Both the position numbers and the translations under genes were made by a program. From Treponema sp. (GTDB lineage: Bacteria; Spirochaetota; Spirochaetia; Treponematales; Treponemataceae), in NCBI GenBank assembly GCA_016293915.1, contig JAEDCY010000027.1, positions 1-34,538 on the forward strand: 34,538 bases of DNA. The letters are read 5' to 3'. The notes beneath the pieces were generated by a model that saw nothing but the letters and a program-made list of their open reading frames with translations, was not told the origin of the DNA and searched no databases. How positions within the stretch are numbered: position 1 is the stretch's first letter; each line of letters begins with the position of its first letter. Positions 30,671 to 34,538 of this stretch are shown one piece after another.

Positions 30671-32248
30671 TTATAAAGTTGCCAATGTCTTTTCAATTCT
30701 TGCAAGAGCACGCTCTTTTCCAAGAACTGAAATAGAACCAATAAGTGGAGGAGAAACGCGGCTGCCTGTAACAGCCATACGGATTGGCATCATAAAGTCA
30801 CCGAGTTTAATTCCAAGCTCTTCAGCCTTGGCCTTTGCAAACTCTTCTGCTCCCTCGTGGTCAAGCTCAAATACCTTGCCAACAAATTCCTTTGCAGCTT
30901 CAAGAACTTCCTTAGTCTTTGCAGCATCAATGCGCTTTGGAATAATCTGATCAGCAGGAGGAACTGCAGGCTCTGTAAACATAAAGTGAACCATTTCTGC
31001 AGCTTCTGTAAGGAACTTAAGGCGTTCCTGAATAAGAGGCATAAGACCAAGCAGTGTTTTTTCAACATCTTCTGAACTCATGTTCATGCTCTTGTCTACA
31101 CAGTAAGGCTTTCCGTCTTCGCCCATTGCAACACCTGAGAACTCTGGACCAACATTTGGTTTTGGCTGTGGGTTTTCAGGATTGATTTCGAGAAGGGCAT
31201 CGCCTGTTCCTGTAATAAATGGAAGGGTCCACTTGTAGAGCTCTTCTGTTGAAAGCTGGCGGATATAGTTTCCGTTGTAGTACTCAAGTTTTTTATAGTC
31301 GAATACAGCAGGAGCCTTGTTAAGGTGCTCAAGCTTAAAAGCCTTTGCAAGCTCTTCGAGAGTATAGAACTCTTTTCCTTCTTCGTAAGAACAGCCAAGC
31401 ATTGCAACATAGTTTACAATTGCCTGTGGAAGGTAGCCGCGGGCACGGAACTCGTTCAAGCTTGTAGAACCGTGGCGTTTAGAAAGCTTCTTTCCGTCTG
31501 AACCATTTACCATTGGAAGGTGACAGAACTCCGGGTGTTCCCAGCCAAAAGCGCGGTACATCTGAACGTGGAGTGGAGTTGAAGGAATCCATTCCTGAGC
31601 GCGCATAACGTGGCTGATTTTCATAAAGTGGTCATCAACAATGTTAGCAAGGTGATAAGTTGGAAAGCCGTCAGACTTAAGCAAAACCGGGTCCGGAGAA
31701 ATATCTTCGTTCTTCCATACGATGTCGCCAAGAAGGTGGTCAGAAAATTTTGTTTCTCCTTCCATTGGAACCTTAAGACGGATTACGTATGGCTTACCTG
31801 CGTCGAGATTAGCCTTTACTTCTTCTGGAGTAAGGTGACGGCAGTTGCGGTCGTAACCAGGAGCCATCTTATTTTCTGTCTGAATTTTTCTGATGCGGTC
31901 GAGGCGTTCTGCATCACAGAAGCAGTAGTAAGCCTCTCCCTTTTCTACGAGTTCATAAGCGTATTTCTTATAAAGTTCAAAACGCTCACTCTGAACATAA
32001 GGACCGTATTCGCCGCCCTTAGAACCGCCTTCATCCCAGTCGATTCCAAGCCATGCCATTGTATCATAAAGATTCTGAACATATTTTTCGTCGTAACGGG
32101 TACGGTCTGTATCTTCGAGACGCAGAATAAATTTTCCGTTTTGAGAACGTGCAAAAAGATAATTAAAAAGCGCAGTGCGAACACCACCAATGTGCTGCAT
32201 TCCAGTTGGGGACGGCGCATAACGTACACGAACTTCTTTGTCTGCCAT
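30671..32248 (-). CDS. gltX: Glutamyl-tRNA synthetase
   Basis: 525 residues from ATG 32248, which has GAGG 8 bases upstream; the 22 upstream open codons are leader. Class I synthetase: the HIGH-type motif is YAPSPTGMQHIGG (10-22), the KMSKS-type motif is GKKLSKRHG (252-260), with RTALFNYLFARSQNGKFILRLEDTDRTR in between. It charges tRNA-Glu (non-discriminating in many bacteria). Length is slightly above the family's usual ~470-500. It is transcribed from the promoter at 32286-32314, probably together with the phosphatase gene. Confidence 0.96.
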   Translation of the reverse strand: MADKEVRVRYAPSPTGMQHIGGVRTALFNYLFARSQNGKFILRLEDTDRTRYDEKYVQNLYDTMAWLGIDWDEGGSKGGEYGPYVQSERFELYKKYAYELVEKGEAYYCFCDAERLDRIRKIQTENKMAPGYDRNCRHLTPEEVKANLDAGKPYVIRLKVPMEGETKFSDHLLGDIVWKNEDISPDPVLLKSDGFPTYHLANIVDDHFMKISHVMRAQEWIPSTPLHVQMYRAFGWEHPEFCHLPMVNGSDGKKLSKRHGSTSLNEFRARGYLPQAIVNYVAMLGCSYEEGKEFYTLEELAKAFKLEHLNKAPAVFDYKKLEYYNGNYIRQLSTEELYKWTLPFITGTGDALLEINPENPQPKPNVGPEFSGVAMGEDGKPYCVDKSMNMSSEDVEKTLLGLMPLIQERLKFLTEAAEMVHFMFTEPAVPPADQIIPKRIDAAKTKEVLEAAKEFVGKVFELDHEGAEEFAKAKAEELGIKLGDFMMPIRMAVTGSRVSPPLIGSISVLGKERALARIEKTLATL

Positions 32249-32285
32249 AAATAAAACCTCATTTGAAAATATTATTTGAAGACAT

Positions 32286-32314
32286 ATTATAGTAATAAAA
32301 GCCGGTTTATACAA
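32286..32314 (-). promoter_or_regulatory. Promoter of gltX
   Basis: Minus strand TTGTAT (32309-32314), 17-base spacer, perfect TATAAT (32286-32291). It shares ATTGTATAAACC with the Lrp gene promoter. A MITE has landed 10 bases upstream of it. Confidence 0.75.
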
Positions 32315-32333
32315 TCATACACAATAAAACTCA

Positions 32334-32425
32334 CAGGGTCTCCGCATTATAAACAAAAATCACGAATTTTTGGCTCCCAGTCACGGTTGCGTGATTCAAA
32401 ACCGCGCAATAATGCGAAAGCCCTG
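32334..32425. mobile_element. MITE-like element (92 bp) with 10-bp target duplication
   Basis: Second near-identical copy of the 26034 element. Ends CAGGGTCTCCGCATTAT and ATAATGCGAAAGCCCTG. Perfect 10-bp flanking direct repeats ATAAAACTCA (32324-32333 and 32426-32435). Lies between the divergent gltX and chemotaxis genes. Confidence 0.92.
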
Positions 32426-32489
32426 ATAAAACTCAAGAAGGAATCAAATACATGTAAAAATAACAACGTGTTATAAATAAATTTAATTC

Positions 32490-32518
32490 TTTTCAGATTT
32501 TAAATATCAGTTTATAAT
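32490..32518 (+). promoter_or_regulatory. Possible promoter of the chemotaxis receptor gene
   Basis: TTTTCA (32490-32495), 17-base spacer, perfect TATAAT (32513-32518), about 60 bases before the start codon. Confidence 0.5.
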
Positions 32519-32579
32519 GAAAAATAATATATTAAAAAAAAACATGCTCAATTTTTCGTAAAAGGAGATGTATTAAAAT

Positions 32580-34463
32580 ATGGCTTCAAAAAATTTCAAC
32601 GGTATAAATATACCATGGTATGGCTATTTCTTTCTTTTTTTAGTCTATACTTCAACATTTATCGTAATGATTCCTATTTCTCTTCTTTCAGGCTTGTTCC
32701 AATTAACAGAAATGGGAATCGTTTTTGCTAATCCTATAGTAAATCTAACTGTAGTATTAATCGTTTTAATTGCCGGTTTTATGGTCTTTACAGAACATAA
32801 AGCTATAAACAATTATAACGGAACTCCAGAAGGTGCTGTAAAGCTTAATTCAAAACTAAAGCTTTTAGCAACACTGAACATTGTAATTCCTATTGTTTCA
32901 ATGCTGGCGCTTGCAATGGTAATTTTGTGTGCATTGAAAAGAGCAAATATCCATCTGGTTTCATTTCAGGGACACAAACCGACTGTATTTATCATTGCAA
33001 TGCTTATAGGCAGCCTTTTTGACGTTGGTCTTTTGTTCTATATTCTTCAAATAAGAATAATTGAAAACAGACTTTCTATTGTTCCTTTTGACAAAAAAGG
33101 TATGACTTTGAATATAACTCAGAGAAACGTACTTACTCTTTCATTCGCTTTGCTTGGTTGTTTCTGTCTTATCCTTATAACTCTGAACCCTGCAAATTTA
33201 AGTGCCGGAACAACAGCTCTTTATGAGCGTCTCAGTCCTATTGTTACCTATTGTTTTATTTATTTTGCAACTGCAGCCTTTCTGCTTACGGATGATATTA
33301 AACAATGTCTTCGCCAGATTTCTGCTATTACAGATGCACTTTCTGAAAAAGATTATACTGTAGAAGATAAACGCCCTACAAACCGCAGTGAGCTTGGTAT
33401 CATTATTCAGGGAATAAATTCATTTAAGACATCTGCAGCAGACATTCTTGTTCAGATTGGTAATTCCACAAAAAAAACTACTAATCAGTCAGATGATCTT
33501 GTTCACAACATGGATTTAACAAAAAACAATATTGCAAGCATCGTTGACTCTCTGGACAGCATCAAGCATGAAATTGAAAATCAGTCAGCAGGTGTTGAAG
33601 AATCTAACTCGGCAATCGAACAGATTATGGGTAACATCCGCTCACTCAACTCTTCTATTGAATCACAGGCTTCTGGTGTAACACAGTCTTCTGCAGCAGT
33701 AGAAGAAATGGTAGCAAATATTGTAAGTGTAACTCAGATTCTTGAAAAGAATAATCAGGTTGTAAATATGCTTACAAATGCCGCAGAAAAGGGGCAGCAG
33801 CAGGTTAAAGCAGCCGTAAAAACTGCAGATACTGTACTTCAGCAGTCTGAAGGTATTTTACAGGCATCAAGCATAATTCAAAATATTGCCAGCCGAACAA
33901 ACCTTCTTGCTATGAACGCCGCAATTGAATCTGCACATGCAGGTGAAGCAGGAAAGGGATTTGCTGTAGTTGCCGAAGAAATTCGTAAACTCGCTGAACA
34001 GTCTGGAGACCAGAGTAAAGCAATCGACGAAAATCTTCGTTCTCTTTCAGAAGCAATTGGTGGTATTTCTACTGATATTAATCTGGTTCAGTCAGCCTTC
34101 GAAAACATCTATGACCTTACTAACAAAGTTCGTGAACAGGAAACTGTTATTGCAAATGCTATGGAAGAACAGAACTCTGGTAACCAGCAGGTACTTGAAG
34201 CAATGCGTGCAATCAGTGATTCTACTTCAGAAGTAAAAGATGGTTCTGCAGAAATGCTTGTTGGTGGTGAACAGATTCTTAAGGAAATGAAGAACCTTAC
34301 AGAAGTAACACAAGTTATTTCTGACAACATGAATCAGATTAACGACTTCTCACAGCAGATTTCTGACGCAATTACTATAACAACAGCTTCAACAAACAGT
34401 ACACAGGAAAATCTGCAGCATCTTATGAAGGCATTGAGTACTTTCAAGTTGAATAAAGATTAA
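32580..34463 (+). CDS. Methyl-accepting chemotaxis protein with six membrane segments
   Basis: 627 residues. Predicted membrane segments at about 16-38, 48-70, 95-119, 134-156, 184-201 and 220-237, without a large periplasmic sensor domain. A HAMP-like linker is near 240-290. The rest is a long coiled coil ending in the conserved signalling tip IASRTNLLAMNAAIESAHAG and GKGFAVVAEEIRKLAEQS (about 437-477), with Gln/Glu-rich methylation-type heptads on both sides. It would control CheA; the membrane part probably senses a membrane or energy-linked cue (inference). AAAGGAG lies 11 bases before the ATG. No other che genes are in the window. Confidence 0.95.
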   Translation: MASKNFNGINIPWYGYFFLFLVYTSTFIVMIPISLLSGLFQLTEMGIVFANPIVNLTVVLIVLIAGFMVFTEHKAINNYNGTPEGAVKLNSKLKLLATLNIVIPIVSMLALAMVILCALKRANIHLVSFQGHKPTVFIIAMLIGSLFDVGLLFYILQIRIIENRLSIVPFDKKGMTLNITQRNVLTLSFALLGCFCLILITLNPANLSAGTTALYERLSPIVTYCFIYFATAAFLLTDDIKQCLRQISAITDALSEKDYTVEDKRPTNRSELGIIIQGINSFKTSAADILVQIGNSTKKTTNQSDDLVHNMDLTKNNIASIVDSLDSIKHEIENQSAGVEESNSAIEQIMGNIRSLNSSIESQASGVTQSSAAVEEMVANIVSVTQILEKNNQVVNMLTNAAEKGQQQVKAAVKTADTVLQQSEGILQASSIIQNIASRTNLLAMNAAIESAHAGEAGKGFAVVAEEIRKLAEQSGDQSKAIDENLRSLSEAIGGISTDINLVQSAFENIYDLTNKVREQETVIANAMEEQNSGNQQVLEAMRAISDSTSEVKDGSAEMLVGGEQILKEMKNLTEVTQVISDNMNQINDFSQQISDAITITTASTNSTQENLQHLMKALSTFKLNKD

Positions 34464-34489
34464 ATATAGAATATCTCTTTTATAATCAT

Positions 34490-34533
34490 AACCACCCGTC
34501 AAACGGGTGGTTTGCACTTAGCCTATAAGGCTA
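34490..34533 (+). other. Two palindromes after the chemotaxis gene: terminator or edge of an IS200/IS605-type element
   Basis: AACCACCCGT-CAA-ACGGGTGGTT (34490-34512, perfect 10-bp arms) is followed by TGCACT and TAGCC-TATAA-GGCTA (34519-34533). The first hairpin could end the chemotaxis transcript, but no T-run follows. From memory, a hairpin of this type followed by TTTGC is common at IS200/IS605-family ends; the window stops before this can be seen. Confidence 0.5.
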
Positions 34534-34538
34534 GGTTC

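Noticed and set aside
32249..32314. N-terminal extension of GltX
   Set aside because: It covers the promoter; the family starts with VRVRYAPSPTG close to ATG 32248.

Overview
The window looks like chromosome from a gut or rumen spirochaete, most likely Treponema. The supporting signs are several lipoproteins with relaxed spirochaetal lipoboxes, a BspA-type leucine-rich-repeat lipoprotein, a methyl-accepting chemotaxis protein (MCP) with six membrane segments, a degenerate GGDEF-EAL protein, CstA, and a fermentative indolepyruvate:ferredoxin oxidoreductase. The assignment rests on protein character alone; species cannot be given. AT-rich genes are separated by many dispersed palindromic repeats, some of which run into coding sequence.

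Layout. 1-533 is the start of pckG (minus). 656-2264 is an accessory module: two 105-bp direct repeats (103/105 identical) bracket an array of four palindromic units (1026-1305) and a PD-(D/E)XK-like gene (1343-2161). Each unit has the same 9-bp inverted arms around exactly 20 bp of variable sequence. This is the best candidate for an undescribed system. 2256-7023 (minus) is a three-gene cell-surface cluster: LRR lipoprotein, second lipoprotein, glycosyltransferase. It is preceded by a small SRP RNA gene (ffs, 7107-7203), which the raw sequence shows clearly. 7297-12262 (minus) holds a Cof-type HAD phosphatase, a VanY-type carboxypeptidase overlapping a GGDEF-EAL phosphodiesterase, and an M29-type aminopeptidase. 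12301-14767 (minus) holds rsmG, a secreted protein and a HEXXH protein. An ArsR regulator (15039-15380, plus) has its own promoter and two palindromic operator candidates beside the remnant of an outer-membrane protein gene. 15373-19451 (minus) holds rsmE, a TPR-Mrr fusion, a class I aminotransferase and an Lrp regulator.

19850-25947 is an aromatic or branched 2-oxo-acid fermentation island: a DUF362/ferredoxin protein (plus), then on the minus strand an ACT-domain sensor, a phenylacetate-CoA-ligase-like enzyme, IorB and IorA. With the aminotransferase and Lrp nearby, these fit the path amino acid -> aryl-2-oxo acid -> aryl-acetyl-CoA -> aryl-acetate. 26211-28545 (plus) holds an unknown protein and cstA. 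28835-32248 (minus) holds a ferredoxin-type aldo/keto reductase, a low-molecular-weight phosphatase and gltX. 32580-34463 (plus) is the MCP.

Mobile DNA. A MITE-like family (about 91 bp) has 17-bp terminal inverted repeats. Two copies (26034-26124 and 32334-32425) are flanked by perfect 10-bp direct repeats, and a longer relative lies at 19535-19749. Other families are the GGTGGTTGAG/TCGAAACCACC palindromes (two have entered reading frames), a GGAGGGGGAAGTCTCC-type intergenic element, and a 23-bp sequence found at the stop codons of two unrelated genes.
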